Assembly: GCF_002966125.1 (NCBI RefSeq)
Contig: NZ_CP027062.1
Coordinates: forward strand, 1,116,001 to 1,180,000
Length of the DNA stretch: 64,000 nt
Direction of reading: 5' to 3'
Origin: Pukyongia salina
Lineage (GTDB): Bacteria > Bacteroidota > Bacteroidia > Flavobacteriales > Flavobacteriaceae
Shown here in pieces: positions 8,359 to 17,193 of the stretch; the stretch's first letter is position 1, and each line of letters begins with the position of its first letter. The position numbers and the translations under genes are program-made. The notes beneath the pieces were generated by a model that did not search any database, was not told the DNA's origin, and was given only the letters and a program-made list of their open reading frames with translations.

Positions 8359-8997
8359 ATGTTTCTCGAAAATACCGTAAATCAGAAAGAGCAGTTTGGC
8401 TGGATCGAAGTGATCTGCGGGTCTATGTTTTCGGGTAAGACAGAGGAACTCATCCGAAGATTAAAAAGAGCCAAGTTTGCACGTCAACGTGTCGAGATCT
8501 TCAAACCTGCAGTAGATCAACGCTACGACGAGGATAAGGTGATCTCTCATGATAGTAATGAAATTAGATCGACGCCGGTACCTGCTGCTGCTAATATCCC
8601 TATTCTCGCCGACGGCTGTGATGTAGTGGGTATAGATGAGGCACAATTCTTCGATGACGAAATTGTAAAAGTTTGTAACGATCTTGCCAATAGCGGCGTT
8701 CGTGTGATCGTGGCAGGGTTGGATATGGATTATAAAGGGAACCCCTTCGGGCCTATGCCAAATCTCATGGCGACGGCCGAATATGTAACCAAAGTGCACG
8801 CCGTTTGTCCGCGAACAGGAAACCTCGCCCATTACAGCTTCAGAAAGGGAAATAGTGACGAGCTGGTGTTACTGGGAGAGACCGACGAATACGAACCTTT
8901 AAGCCGTGCGGCCTATTACAAAGCTGTCCTGAGGGAAAAAGTAAAGAAAATGGATGTGAAGGATCCCATCGAATTACCTTCAAAAAAGCAAGCATAG
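8359..8997 (+). CDS. tdk: Thymidine kinase, type II
   Basis: The 212-residue protein has the P-loop GSMFSGKT (21-28), the DEAQFF motif with catalytic Glu94, and the lasso-region text [10 protein letters not shown]. It phosphorylates thymidine to dTMP in the salvage pathway. The two CxxC pairs that bind structural zinc in most type II kinases are mostly absent. Only Cys150 remains ([13 protein letters not shown]), and the C-terminal CxxC/H is replaced by LSRAAYY. It is followed 3 nt later by alr on the same strand, which suggests cotranscription. Confidence 0.94.
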   Translation: MFLENTVNQKEQFGWIEVICGSMFSGKTEELIRRLKRAKFARQRVEIFKPAVDQRYDEDKVISHDSNEIRSTPVPAAANIPILADGCDVVGIDEAQFFDDEIVKVCNDLANSGVRVIVAGLDMDYKGNPFGPMPNLMATAEYVTKVHAVCPRTGNLAHYSFRKGNSDELVLLGETDEYEPLSRAAYYKAVLREKVKKMDVKDPIELPSKKQA

Positions 8998-9000
8998 CCA

Positions 9001-10110
9001 ATGCCAAAAGCCTCTCAGACCATCCTGGAAATTGATCTCAACGCGCTAGATCACAATTACAGGTTCATCACTTCCCATCTAAAACCGTCCACCAGGATCC
9101 TTGGTGTTGTAAAGGCAGGTGGATATGGTAGCGATGCAGCCGAAATCGCCAAAGAATTGCTTGTTTTGGGAGTAGATTATCTCGCTGTAGCATACGTTAG
9201 CGAAGGCGTGGCGCTTAGGGATGCCGGAATAATGGCTCCCGTACTAGTGCTCCATCCACAACCGGTTAATTTCGATCAGTTAATTGATCGATGCCTGGAA
9301 CCGGCTATGTACAGTAAGCGTGTGTTAAGTGCCTTTATCGCCAAAGCCGAGGAACATGCTCAAAAAAATTATCCTGTACATATTAAATTCAATTCGGGTC
9401 TAAATCGTTTAGGATTCCAGAAAGAGGATACCCAATGGATCGCCGAAACTCTATCTGGAACCGATTCGGTGCGTGTAAAAAGTATGTTCTCTCATCTTGC
9501 GGCTAGTGAAGATATGGCTGAAAGAGACTTCACCCTGGGGCAGATCGCAAAATTCAAGTCGATTGCCAGCGAAATGAAGACCTTACTTGGTTATGAACCT
9601 ATTCTTCACCAGAGTAATACTTCGGCTATCCTTAATTATCCCGAAGCAGAACTGGATATGGTGAGAACAGGTATCGGGCTCTATGGTTATGGTAATAACC
9701 CCGAAATAGATAAAAATCTCCGGCCTGTTGTAAATCTTAAATCGGTTATCTCACAAATACACAGGATAGAATCTGGCGAAACAGTAGGCTATAACAGAGC
9801 CTTTAAGGCCTCCGGTGTGGAAGTAACGGCAACTATACCCATTGGTCATGCCGATGGGATCCCGAGATCGCTTGGAAATAAGAAGGGCTTTGTTCTTATA
9901 AATGGAGAAAAAGCACCTATAATTGGCAATGTTTGCATGGATATGTTAATGGTCAATATTACCCATATCGATTGTAAGGAAGGGGATGAGGTGACTATAA
10001 TAGGTGAGGATATTCCGGCCACTACCCTAGCCGAAGCAGGCAATACCATTTCATATGAGCTGCTCACTGCTATATCCCATCGAATAAAACGTGTTGTTTG
10101 CCGAAAATAG
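9001..10110 (+). CDS. alr: Alanine racemase
   Basis: This 369-residue PLP enzyme interconverts L- and D-alanine for peptidoglycan. The PLP lysine is Lys38 in GVVKAGGYGSD. The second catalytic residue is expected at the Tyr in the GYNRAF motif near residue 262. The conserved NVCMDMLMVNIT segment is present, and the C-terminal SYELLTAISHRIKR matches the family end. The Gly-Gly after the catalytic Lys, in place of the frequent Ala-Asn, is a minor variant seen in Bacteroidetes. It sits in the compact tdk-alr pair; mscL follows with its own -7 element. Confidence 0.94.
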   Translation: MPKASQTILEIDLNALDHNYRFITSHLKPSTRILGVVKAGGYGSDAAEIAKELLVLGVDYLAVAYVSEGVALRDAGIMAPVLVLHPQPVNFDQLIDRCLEPAMYSKRVLSAFIAKAEEHAQKNYPVHIKFNSGLNRLGFQKEDTQWIAETLSGTDSVRVKSMFSHLAASEDMAERDFTLGQIAKFKSIASEMKTLLGYEPILHQSNTSAILNYPEAELDMVRTGIGLYGYGNNPEIDKNLRPVVNLKSVISQIHRIESGETVGYNRAFKASGVEVTATIPIGHADGIPRSLGNKKGFVLINGEKAPIIGNVCMDMLMVNITHIDCKEGDEVTIIGEDIPATTLAEAGNTISYELLTAISHRIKRVVCRK

Positions 10111-10153
10111 ATTCTATATGCGAGTGTAAATGATTATGCTAGTACATTTTACG

Positions 10154-10161
10154 TAACTTTG
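10154..10161 (+). promoter_or_regulatory. Putative -7 element of mscL promoter
   Basis: TAACTTTG matches the Bacteroidetes primary sigma -7 consensus TAnnTTTG and lies 25 nt before the mscL ATG. No convincing -33 TTTG was found at the right spacing. Confidence 0.45.
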
Positions 10162-10186
10162 CGCCATTAACTTAAAACCTATCAAC

Positions 10187-10591
10187 ATGTTAAAGGAATT
10201 CAAGAATTTTATAATGACCGGTAATGTTATCGATCTTGCGGTAGCTGTTATTTTAGCCGGAGCTGTTGGTCTCGTAGTTACGGGATTCACAAATGATATT
10301 ATTATGCCAATAGTGGGGCATTTCACCGGAGGAATGGATTTTGCTGAATTAAAAGTAGTCCTTACCGAAGCAAGTGTGGATGCAGAAGGAAACGAGATCC
10401 CTGAAAACGCAATTATGTGGGGTCGATGGGTAAATGCACTAATTAACCTTGTTATCGTTGGATTTGTGTTATTTATGATCGTTAAGGCCTACAACAAAAC
10501 AAAGAAGCCAAAAGAGGAAGCTCCTGCAGCTCCAGCCGGCCCAACTCAGGAAGAATTGCTTGCTGAGATTAGAGACCTTTTGAAAAAATAA
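10187..10591 (+). CDS. mscL: Large-conductance mechanosensitive channel
   Basis: The 134-residue protein begins with a KEFKNFIMTGNVIDLAVAVI segment, the MscL signature of an amphipathic S1 helix followed by TM1. GAVGLVVTGFTNDIIMPIVG continues TM1 and the start of the loop. TM2 (NALINLVIVGFVLFMIVKAY) follows, then a charged cytoplasmic C-terminal helix (EELLAEIRDLLKK). It forms a homopentamer in the inner membrane that opens under turgor to release solutes during osmotic downshock. A strong intrinsic terminator follows at 10631. Confidence 0.96.
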   Translation: MLKEFKNFIMTGNVIDLAVAVILAGAVGLVVTGFTNDIIMPIVGHFTGGMDFAELKVVLTEASVDAEGNEIPENAIMWGRWVNALINLVIVGFVLFMIVKAYNKTKKPKEEAPAAPAGPTQEELLAEIRDLLKK

Positions 10592-10630
10592 AACGTTCGT
10601 AGCCGCTACGCTACTCATTTTAAACCTTAA

Positions 10631-10669
10631 ACCCTTCGTTGCACTTTGCTTCGAAGGGTCTTTTTTTTT
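10631..10669 (+). terminator. Intrinsic terminator of mscL
   Basis: A perfect 8-bp stem (ACCCTTCG at 10631-10638, CGAAGGGT at 10652-10659) is followed by a run of nine T. It lies 40 nt after the mscL stop. Confidence 0.85.
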
Positions 10670-10704
10670 ATCATTTTATTCTGAAAATTTACAATGCTAT
10701 CAAT

Positions 10705-10712
10705 TACTTTTG
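10705..10712 (+). promoter_or_regulatory. Putative -7 element of asd promoter
   Basis: TACTTTTG fits TAnnTTTG and lies 17 nt before the asd ATG. TTCTG, a partial -33 match, ends about 21 nt upstream of it. Confidence 0.5.
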
Positions 10713-10729
10713 ACATTTAAACCTGAACT

Positions 10730-11740
10730 ATGAAAGTTGCCGTTGTTGGTGCCACCGGAATGGTGGGAGCCGTGATGCTAAAAGTACTTAAGGAAAGAAA
10801 TTTTCCTATTACACAATTTATCCCCGTTGCTTCGGAACGCTCTGTAGGGAAAAAGATAGATTTTAAAGGAAATTCATACACTATTATTGGCCTGGAAGAT
10901 GCCGTAAAGGCCCGCCCCGACATCGCGATTTTTTCGGCAGGTGGTGCAACCTCCCTCGAATGGGCACCGCTATTCGCCGCCAATGGAACCACCGTTATAG
11001 ATAACTCATCGGCCTGGAGGATGGACCCTTCAAAAAAATTAATTGTCCCAGAGATCAACGCTCAAACCCTTACTTCAGAAGATAAAATAATTGCGAACCC
11101 CAATTGTTCCACCATACAATTCGTTATGGCTCTCGCCCCATTACATAAAGAATATACCTTGAAACGGGTGATCGTCTCAACCTATCAGTCTGTATCGGGA
11201 ACCGGTGTAGCCGCTGTAAATCAGCTTGAAAATGAGATAAGAGGTGAAAAAGGAGAAATGGCCTATCCATACCCCATACACAAAAATGCCTTGCCTCATT
11301 GCGATGTCTTTGAAGCCAACGGATATACCAAGGAAGAAATGAAACTGGCGAGGGAGCCGCAAAAGATACTGGACGACAGAAGTTTTTCTGTGTCGGCAAC
11401 AGCGGTGCGTATTCCAACGGCTGGTGGTCATAGCGAATCTGTAAATGTGGAGTTCTTTAGGGATTTTGACCTTTCGGAAGTTAGGAAGCTACTGCATCAA
11501 ACACCGGGAATCACCGTTCAGGATAACCCGGATACAAATACCTATCCTATGCCAATTTATGCACATGATAAAGATGACGTGTTCGTAGGGCGAATTCGAA
11601 GAGATGAAACTCAGCCCAATACGCTCAATATGTGGATAGTAAGTGACAATTTACGCAAAGGGGCCGCAACTAATGCGATTCAGATCGCAGAGCACCTGGT
11701 TGCGAATAAATTAGTAGGCAAAATGATGCGCGAGGCGTAA
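10730..11740 (+). CDS. asd: Aspartate-semialdehyde dehydrogenase
   Basis: The 336-residue enzyme has the NADP-binding GATGMVG (8-13) at its start and the catalytic Cys126 in ANPNCSTIQ. The later dimerisation-domain text VRIPTAGGHSESVNVEF is present; HSES in that stretch carries the conserved active-site His. It reduces aspartyl phosphate to aspartate semialdehyde, the branch point to lysine/diaminopimelate, threonine and methionine. It has its own -7 element and is followed by an intrinsic terminator, so it is probably a single-gene transcript. Confidence 0.95.
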   Translation: MKVAVVGATGMVGAVMLKVLKERNFPITQFIPVASERSVGKKIDFKGNSYTIIGLEDAVKARPDIAIFSAGGATSLEWAPLFAANGTTVIDNSSAWRMDPSKKLIVPEINAQTLTSEDKIIANPNCSTIQFVMALAPLHKEYTLKRVIVSTYQSVSGTGVAAVNQLENEIRGEKGEMAYPYPIHKNALPHCDVFEANGYTKEEMKLAREPQKILDDRSFSVSATAVRIPTAGGHSESVNVEFFRDFDLSEVRKLLHQTPGITVQDNPDTNTYPMPIYAHDKDDVFVGRIRRDETQPNTLNMWIVSDNLRKGAATNAIQIAEHLVANKLVGKMMREA

Positions 11741-11769
11741 TAAGACCTTATACTTCTTTACAAATTTTC

Positions 11770-11807
11770 AATCCCGAATCTAAGTTAGGCTCGGGATTTT
11801 TATTTTT
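11770..11807 (+). terminator. Intrinsic terminator of asd
   Basis: The stem AATCCCGA (11770-11777) pairs with TCGGGATT (11791-11798) and is followed by a T-rich tail. It lies 30 nt after the asd stop. Confidence 0.8.
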
Positions 11808-11846
11808 CTGTATCTTTAATTACATATAACCATAACCCACCAACCG

Positions 11847-12221
11847 ATGAATTCCAATTTTACCACTATCCTCAGACTAATTCTTGCCCTGGTTCTTCTT
11901 GTTTTCGGATCTAATAAGTTTTTTGGTTTTATTCCCGCACCCGAACTTTCCCCCGATGCTGCCAGTTTTATGAGTTCCCTAACTGCTACCGGCTATGTAC
12001 TGTATTTCCTTGGAATTCTGGAAATTTGGATAGGCCTGTTACTTCTATTCAAAAAATGGGTGCCTTTCGCGCTTCTTGTACTAGTTCCTATCTCAGCAAA
12101 TATTTTGCTTTTCCATATTTTTCTCGATCTGCCCGATATCATCCAGGCAATCGTGGTCGCTGGTCTTAATGCCATCCTGATCGCAAAATACTGGAAGGCT
12201 TACCGTCCATTGTTTCAATAA
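11847..12221 (+). CDS. DoxX-like small membrane protein
   Basis: The 124-residue product has four hydrophobic segments (about residues 8-25, 47-66, 71-90 and 96-114). The N-terminal pattern RLILALVLLVFGSNKFFGFI resembles the DoxX family, whose members are inner-membrane proteins of mostly unknown role, sometimes linked to quinone or thiol redox. A TATCTTTA near-match to the -7 element lies about 30 nt upstream. It sits alone between two terminated genes; its function is not assigned. Confidence 0.7.
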   Translation: MNSNFTTILRLILALVLLVFGSNKFFGFIPAPELSPDAASFMSSLTATGYVLYFLGILEIWIGLLLLFKKWVPFALLVLVPISANILLFHIFLDLPDIIQAIVVAGLNAILIAKYWKAYRPLFQ

Positions 12222-12304
12222 CAAGAAAACATAAAATCCGAAGGATTCTTTAACGTTTTGACTGTGCGGTTTTTAGTACATTTACAGTCAAATTTCGAAC
12301 CATT

Positions 12305-14467
12305 ATGAAAAAGAGTATAATACTATCTTTTCTTGTACTGGCTATTGTTGCCTGTAAGGAAGAGATCAAAAAAGAACCCATTGCTGTGACATACCCCGAA
12401 ACCAAGAAAGTTGATACAGTAACCAACTATTTCGGCACCGAGGTAAAAGACCCGTATCGATGGTTGGAAGATGACATGAGTGAAGAAACTGGTGAATGGG
12501 TGAAAACTCAGAACAAAGTTACTTTTGGCTACCTGGATAGTATTCCATTTAGAGAAGAACTAAAGCAGCGCCTCGAAACATTGTGGAATTACGAAAAGGT
12601 TGGCGCACCGTTCAAGGAAGGCGATTATACTTATTTCAGAAAAAATGACGGACTTCAGAATCAATTTGTGATCTACCGATATAAAACGGGTGAAGATCCT
12701 TCATCTGCAGAGGTTTTCCTAGATCCTAATACTTTTAAGGAGGATGGAACCATTTCCCTAAGCGGCCTTAGTTTTTCGGAAGACGGTAAAACGGCTGCCT
12801 ATAGTATCTCTGAAGGCGGAAGTGACTGGAGAAAAGTATTGGTGATGAACACCGAAACTAAAGAGATCATTGAAGATACACTGAACGATATAAAATTTAG
12901 CGGCTTGTCATGGAGATCGAATGAGGGCTTTTATTACTCCAGTTACGATAAACCTAAGGGCAGTGAGCTGTCTGCCAAAACAGACCAACATAAATTGTAC
13001 TATCATAAATTAGGAACCCCTCAAAGCGAAGACAAGTTGGTTTTTGGTGGAACTCCGGCAGAGAAACACCGCTATGTTAACGGATATGTTACAGAAGACA
13101 ACAAGTATCTGGTTGTCTCTGCCAGTGTCTCCACTTCGGGGAACAAATTATTTATAAAAGACCTTGAGAAACCAGCCAGTGGGTTTGTTACCATCCTGGA
13201 CCATACAGATAGCGACACTTATGTTTTGGAAAATGACGGATCTAAGCTATATCTGGCCACCAACCTGAATGCTCCTAACCAGAAGATCGTAACTGTAGAT
13301 GCCTCCGATCCGCGCCCGGAAAATTGGGTAGACTTCCTTCCGGAGACCGAAAATGTACTCAGCCCCTCAAGCGGAGGTAAGTATATCTTCGCCGAGTATA
13401 TGGTAGATGCAGTTTCAAAGGTTTTTCAGTACGACATGGATGGGAATCTTGTCCGCGAAATAGAATTACCAGGCATAGGTAGTGCCGGTGGATTTGGTGC
13501 CAAAAAGGACGAAACAGAGTTGTATTACTCTTTTACCAATTACGTTACCCCTGGTAGTATCTATAAATTCAATATGGAGACCGGCGAATCTGAAATATAT
13601 AGCAAGCCCGAGATCGATTTTAACCCCGATGATTACGAAAGTAAACAGGTTTTCTATTCCTCCAAGGATGGAACAAGGATCCCTATGATCATTACACACA
13701 AGAAAGGCATCAAACTGAACGGGAAAAATCCAACCATACTTTACGGTTATGGAGGATTTAATATTAGTCTTACTCCAGGATTTAGTATCACCAATGCGGT
13801 TTGGATGGAACAAGGAGGGATCTACGCTGTACCCAACCTACGGGGCGGAGGCGAATACGGTAAGAAATGGCATGTCGCCGGCACCAAGATGCAAAAGCAA
13901 AATGTATTCGACGATTTTATAGCTGCCGCTGAATATCTTATTGAAAACAAGTATACTTCTAAAGATTATCTTGCTATAAGAGGTGGCTCTAACGGTGGCT
14001 TGTTAGTGGGCGCCACAATGACCCAAAGACCAGACCTTATGAAGGTGGCACTTCCGGCAGTAGGCGTGCTGGATATGTTGCGCTATCATACCTTTACCGC
14101 CGGTGCAGGATGGGCATATGACTACGGAACTGCGGAGGACAGTAAGGAAATGTTCGAATACCTGAAAGGCTACTCCCCTGTTCACAATGTTAAAGAAGGA
14201 ATTGAGTATCCGGCTACACTCATCACTACCGGAGACCACGACGACAGAGTAGTGCCTGCACACAGCTTCAAATTTGCTGCCGAATTACAGGCAAAACAAT
14301 CGGGTACAAATCCAGTACTCATTAGGATTGAAACTGACGCGGGTCATGGCGCAGGAACTCCTGTGAGCAAGACCATTGAGCAATACGCCGATATTTTCGG
14401 GTTTACACTTTACAACATGGGATATGAAGTACTTCCTGAAAAAGTAAATACCGAAGTAATAGAATAG
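12305..14467 (+). CDS. Prolyl oligopeptidase family serine peptidase (S9A), lipoprotein
   Basis: The 720-residue product has a lipoprotein signal (LVLAIVAC, Cys at residue 17), so it is likely anchored in the periplasm or outer membrane. The N-terminal part starts with [20 protein letters not shown], followed by PYRWLEDD, the S9A entry motif, and continues as a beta-propeller. The C-terminal alpha/beta-hydrolase domain has nucleophile Ser in GGSNGG (about residue 562), Asp in DHDDRVVP (about 645) and His in DAGHGAG (about 680). It cleaves short proline-containing peptides. A terminator hairpin follows at 14490. It is monocistronic by position. Confidence 0.93.
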   Translation: MKKSIILSFLVLAIVACKEEIKKEPIAVTYPETKKVDTVTNYFGTEVKDPYRWLEDDMSEETGEWVKTQNKVTFGYLDSIPFREELKQRLETLWNYEKVGAPFKEGDYTYFRKNDGLQNQFVIYRYKTGEDPSSAEVFLDPNTFKEDGTISLSGLSFSEDGKTAAYSISEGGSDWRKVLVMNTETKEIIEDTLNDIKFSGLSWRSNEGFYYSSYDKPKGSELSAKTDQHKLYYHKLGTPQSEDKLVFGGTPAEKHRYVNGYVTEDNKYLVVSASVSTSGNKLFIKDLEKPASGFVTILDHTDSDTYVLENDGSKLYLATNLNAPNQKIVTVDASDPRPENWVDFLPETENVLSPSSGGKYIFAEYMVDAVSKVFQYDMDGNLVREIELPGIGSAGGFGAKKDETELYYSFTNYVTPGSIYKFNMETGESEIYSKPEIDFNPDDYESKQVFYSSKDGTRIPMIITHKKGIKLNGKNPTILYGYGGFNISLTPGFSITNAVWMEQGGIYAVPNLRGGGEYGKKWHVAGTKMQKQNVFDDFIAAAEYLIENKYTSKDYLAIRGGSNGGLLVGATMTQRPDLMKVALPAVGVLDMLRYHTFTAGAGWAYDYGTAEDSKEMFEYLKGYSPVHNVKEGIEYPATLITTGDHDDRVVPAHSFKFAAELQAKQSGTNPVLIRIETDAGHGAGTPVSKTIEQYADIFGFTLYNMGYEVLPEKVNTEVIE

Positions 14468-14489
14468 GCTCTGAAAAAAGTATTTCTGA

Positions 14490-14533
14490 AGGTTGTTTCC
14501 TAACTTTAAGAGCAAAGGAAACAACCTTTTTTA
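14490..14533 (+). terminator. Intrinsic terminator of the prolyl oligopeptidase gene
   Basis: The 11-bp perfect stem AGGTTGTTTCC (14490-14500) pairs with GGAAACAACCT (14517-14527) and is followed by T-rich sequence. Confidence 0.85.
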
Positions 14534-14543
14534 TTTCTGAATT

Positions 14544-15491
14544 ATGCTGAAAGTAAACATCCGTTCTTTTTCCTACGGACAAAACGAAATTTTGAAGGAC
14601 ATAGAATTTCGTCTTGCAAAAGGAGAACATCTGGCCGTATTAGGAGAAAGTGGTTGTGGCAAATCAAGCCTGCTCCACCTTATCTACGGTTTGCTTCACC
14701 TTGAACACGGTACTATCTCCTGGAATGACAATATCCTAAAAGGACCCAAATTCAACCTTGTTCCTGGGGAACCATTCATTAAACTAGTGGCTCAAGAATT
14801 CAACGTGATGCCTTTTACAACGGTGGCCGAAAATGTTGCCGAACATCTTTCAAGACGCAATATGGATGCCGACGCCTCCCGGGTTGAAACCTTGTTGGAA
14901 GTGGTGGATCTTTCCAGTTTTTCAACTGTTATGGTGAAAAACCTCAGCGGAGGTCAGAAACAACGGGTTGCCCTCGCCAAAGCCCTGGCTAACGAACCCG
15001 AACTTTTATTACTGGACGAGCCTTTCAGCCACATCGATACCTTCAGAAAAAATAAGCTAAGAAGAAAGGTGTTCAGCTATTTGAAAGAGAAAAATATTGC
15101 CTGTATCACCGCAACTCACGATGCCGGCGAAGCATTGGCATTTTCAGATACAATCCTTTTACTGAAAAATGGTAAAATTGATGCGTTTGGCACTCCCAGG
15201 CATGTTTATTCTTCGGTATCCGATACATATCAGGCAGGATTCTTTGATGAGGTAAATAAGCTGCCGTCGTCGCTTTTCAATCATGACAATACAAATAAAC
15301 AAAGTATACTATATCCCCATCAGCTTGAAGTGACTGCAGAAAAAACAGAGTTGCAGGTAAGTGTTCTTCAGAGTTACTTTAAAGGCAGCCATTATCTTAT
15401 TCTCGCCAATTGGAATGGGGAAACCATATTTTTTGAGCATAAAGCCGAAATCCCCAAAGGGGAGCAACTTTATCTAAAGAGACGTGATTGA
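14544..15491 (+). CDS. ABC transporter ATP-binding protein, orphan
   Basis: The 315-residue protein carries Walker A GESGCGKSS (about residue 35), signature LSGGQKQR (about 134), Walker B LLLLDEP (about 156) and the switch His in ATHDAGEAL. After the ATPase domain, roughly 75 residues (YPHQLEVTAEKTELQVSVLQ...) resemble the TOBE-like regulatory domain of importer ATPases for ions, polyamines or sugars. No permease or binding protein gene is adjacent, so substrate and partner are unknown. It starts 10 nt after the preceding terminator, so its promoter must overlap that hairpin or lie inside the preceding gene. Confidence 0.85.
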   Translation: MLKVNIRSFSYGQNEILKDIEFRLAKGEHLAVLGESGCGKSSLLHLIYGLLHLEHGTISWNDNILKGPKFNLVPGEPFIKLVAQEFNVMPFTTVAENVAEHLSRRNMDADASRVETLLEVVDLSSFSTVMVKNLSGGQKQRVALAKALANEPELLLLDEPFSHIDTFRKNKLRRKVFSYLKEKNIACITATHDAGEALAFSDTILLLKNGKIDAFGTPRHVYSSVSDTYQAGFFDEVNKLPSSLFNHDNTNKQSILYPHQLEVTAEKTELQVSVLQSYFKGSHYLILANWNGETIFFEHKAEIPKGEQLYLKRRD

Positions 15492-15533
15492 TGTGATCAT
15501 TTAGTATATTTAACCATAAACAATCCTTCAATT

Positions 15534-16055
15534 ATGAAAAGGTCTATTCTCTTGTCTCTGGCTTTATTTCTGTACACCTCGGGTATTAAAGGACAGGATG
15601 TGGCTTATATGGATAAAGTAGATTCTATCGATAACCTCATTGAAACCTTATACGGGGTGATCTCCGGCGAAAAAAATGAAGCTCGCGATTGGGAATTATT
15701 CAGATTTCTGTTCACGCCGGAAGCAAAATTAATTCCTTCAGTAAAAAATAAGGAAGGAGTTTACGAAGTGCGATATATGACTCCCGAAAACTATAGTGAA
15801 GCTGCCGGGAAATGGCTTATGGAAAATGGTTTTTATGAAAAGGAAATTTTCCGAAAAACCGAAACGTTTGGAAATATAACTCACATTTTCAGCACCTACG
15901 AATCATATAAAAGTAAGTTGGACACGGCGCCATTTATGCGGGGAATAAACAGTATACAGTTGCTTGATGATGGCGAGCGGTGGTGGATCGTGAATATTTA
16001 CTGGACTCAGGAAACAGAAAATAATCCCATTCCTAAATCGTATTTACCACAATAA
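15534..16055 (+). CDS. Secreted hypothetical protein, possible NTF2-like fold
   Basis: The 173-residue product has a cleavable signal peptide (about residues 1-20, ending ...SGIKGQ). The rest has DWELFRFLFTPEAKLIPSVK, then a segment ending in HIFSTYESYKS and INSIQLLDDGERWWIVNIYW. The helix, then long curved strands ending in a WWIVNIYW strand, is what SnoaL/NTF2-like proteins look like. I infer the fold; no function is assigned. A TATATTTA near-match to the -7 element lies shortly upstream. Its stop is 3 nt from the convergent gene. Confidence 0.65.
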   Translation: MKRSILLSLALFLYTSGIKGQDVAYMDKVDSIDNLIETLYGVISGEKNEARDWELFRFLFTPEAKLIPSVKNKEGVYEVRYMTPENYSEAAGKWLMENGFYEKEIFRKTETFGNITHIFSTYESYKSKLDTAPFMRGINSIQLLDDGERWWIVNIYWTQETENNPIPKSYLPQ

Positions 16056-16058
16056 TTG

Positions 16059-16517
16059 TTAGATCACTTCCTTGATTTTTATGGTGGTATCATTAAATTG
16101 TACGGTATCTCCTTTCTTTTTCCCTAACAGTAACTTCCCAATAGGCGATTCGAGAGAAATACAGTAAAAAGTGCTGCCATCTATTTCCACAGCTCCCGCA
16201 GAAACACCCATAAAATATGTAGCCCTGTCTGTAATTACGAGGCTTCCTAAATGTGCTATTTCGTTGATGTGTTCAAGAGATATCTTATTGAGGATTAATT
16301 CTTGCTTTTCAACTTCCGCAAGTTGCTGACTCAAATTCTCCCGTTCCAACTGTAGCATTGCGCGATTGGTGTGATGTTTATCACCTACAGTGCTCTTTTC
16401 TTCATCAAACAAGGAATCCTTAATATTGGCAATAGCAGCATTGATTCGAGTCCTGTGTTCAGAAATATAACGCTCACACCGGCTTAGTAAAATCGATTTA
16501 ATTTCCTGGTTGGTCAT
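16059..16517 (-). CDS. GreA/GreB-family C-terminal-domain protein
   Basis: The 152-residue protein has an N-terminal helical region that looks like a coiled-coil (EIKSILLSRCERYISEHRTR, then INAAIANIKDSLFDEEKSTVGDKHHTNRAMLQLERENLSQ in two consecutive helices). The FKBP-like C-terminal domain ends in SPIGKLLLGKKKGDTV, the conserved loop of GreA/GreB. Relatives of this arrangement are sometimes misnamed 3-oxoacyl-ACP synthase. The helix hairpin has acidic residues, so cleavage-factor activity at RNA polymerase is possible but untested. It overlaps mtgA by 20 nt. Confidence 0.72.
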   Translation of the reverse strand: MTNQEIKSILLSRCERYISEHRTRINAAIANIKDSLFDEEKSTVGDKHHTNRAMLQLERENLSQQLAEVEKQELILNKISLEHINEIAHLGSLVITDRATYFMGVSAGAVEIDGSTFYCISLESPIGKLLLGKKKGDTVQFNDTTIKIKEVI

Positions 16518-17193
16518 TTTTACTAATATTTAATTCTCCTAAGTTATTCATTTGTCGCAAGACCCACTGCTTTCTTGCTTCGAGATAGGCCGATCGTGGC
16601 GAGGCTTTATATTTACGAGGGTTTGGCAGAATAACGGCAATAGCTGCGGCCTGATGGCTCGTTAATCTAGAAGCATCTGTATCGAACCAGTATCTTGCAG
16701 CCGCCTGGGCCCCATAAACTCCATCTCCCATTTCGATACTGTTGAGATAAACTTCGAGGATTCGTTCTTTACTCCATAGGTTTTCAATAAGAAAAGTGAA
16801 ATAGGTCTCGAGAGCCTTTCTAAACCAACTTCGGCCGGGCCAAAGAAATACGTTCTTTGCTGTTTGTTGAGAAATCGTACTTCCTCCCTTTAATCGTTTC
16901 CCGGCTTTATTGTCATTATATGCCCTTTTTATAGCGTCGTAGTCGAATCCATTATGTCGAAGGAAATTTTGGTCTTCGGAACTGATCACAGCCAGTTGCA
17001 TAGATTTCGAAATATTTTCAAGCGATACCCAGTCATGCCGTATCTCATGCTCTCCTTCCGCCTGAAATGCACGTATCGCCATCAAAGGAGTTGCCGGTAC
17101 AGGTACAAAACGGTAGACCAAAACCCATAATACACTAAGAACTATAAACCAAAGTGTAGTTTTAACCAGAAATCGGAACAGTTTTTTTATCAT
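16498..17193 (-). CDS. mtgA: Monofunctional biosynthetic peptidoglycan transglycosylase
   Basis: The 231-residue protein has one N-terminal membrane helix (about residues 9-28). The glycosyltransferase family 51 motifs follow in order: ISSEDQNFLRHNGFDYDAI with the catalytic Glu, GGSTISQQTAKNVFLWPGRS, KERILEVYLNSIEMGDGVYG, and AAIAVILPNPRKY. It polymerises lipid II into glycan strands at the outer face of the inner membrane. It overlaps the GreA-like gene by 20 nt and touches the oxidoreductase gene by 1 nt, indicating a tightly coupled operon. Confidence 0.93.
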   Translation of the reverse strand: MIKKLFRFLVKTTLWFIVLSVLWVLVYRFVPVPATPLMAIRAFQAEGEHEIRHDWVSLENISKSMQLAVISSEDQNFLRHNGFDYDAIKRAYNDNKAGKRLKGGSTISQQTAKNVFLWPGRSWFRKALETYFTFLIENLWSKERILEVYLNSIEMGDGVYGAQAAARYWFDTDASRLTSHQAAAIAVILPNPRKYKASPRSAYLEARKQWVLRQMNNLGELNISKNDQPGN

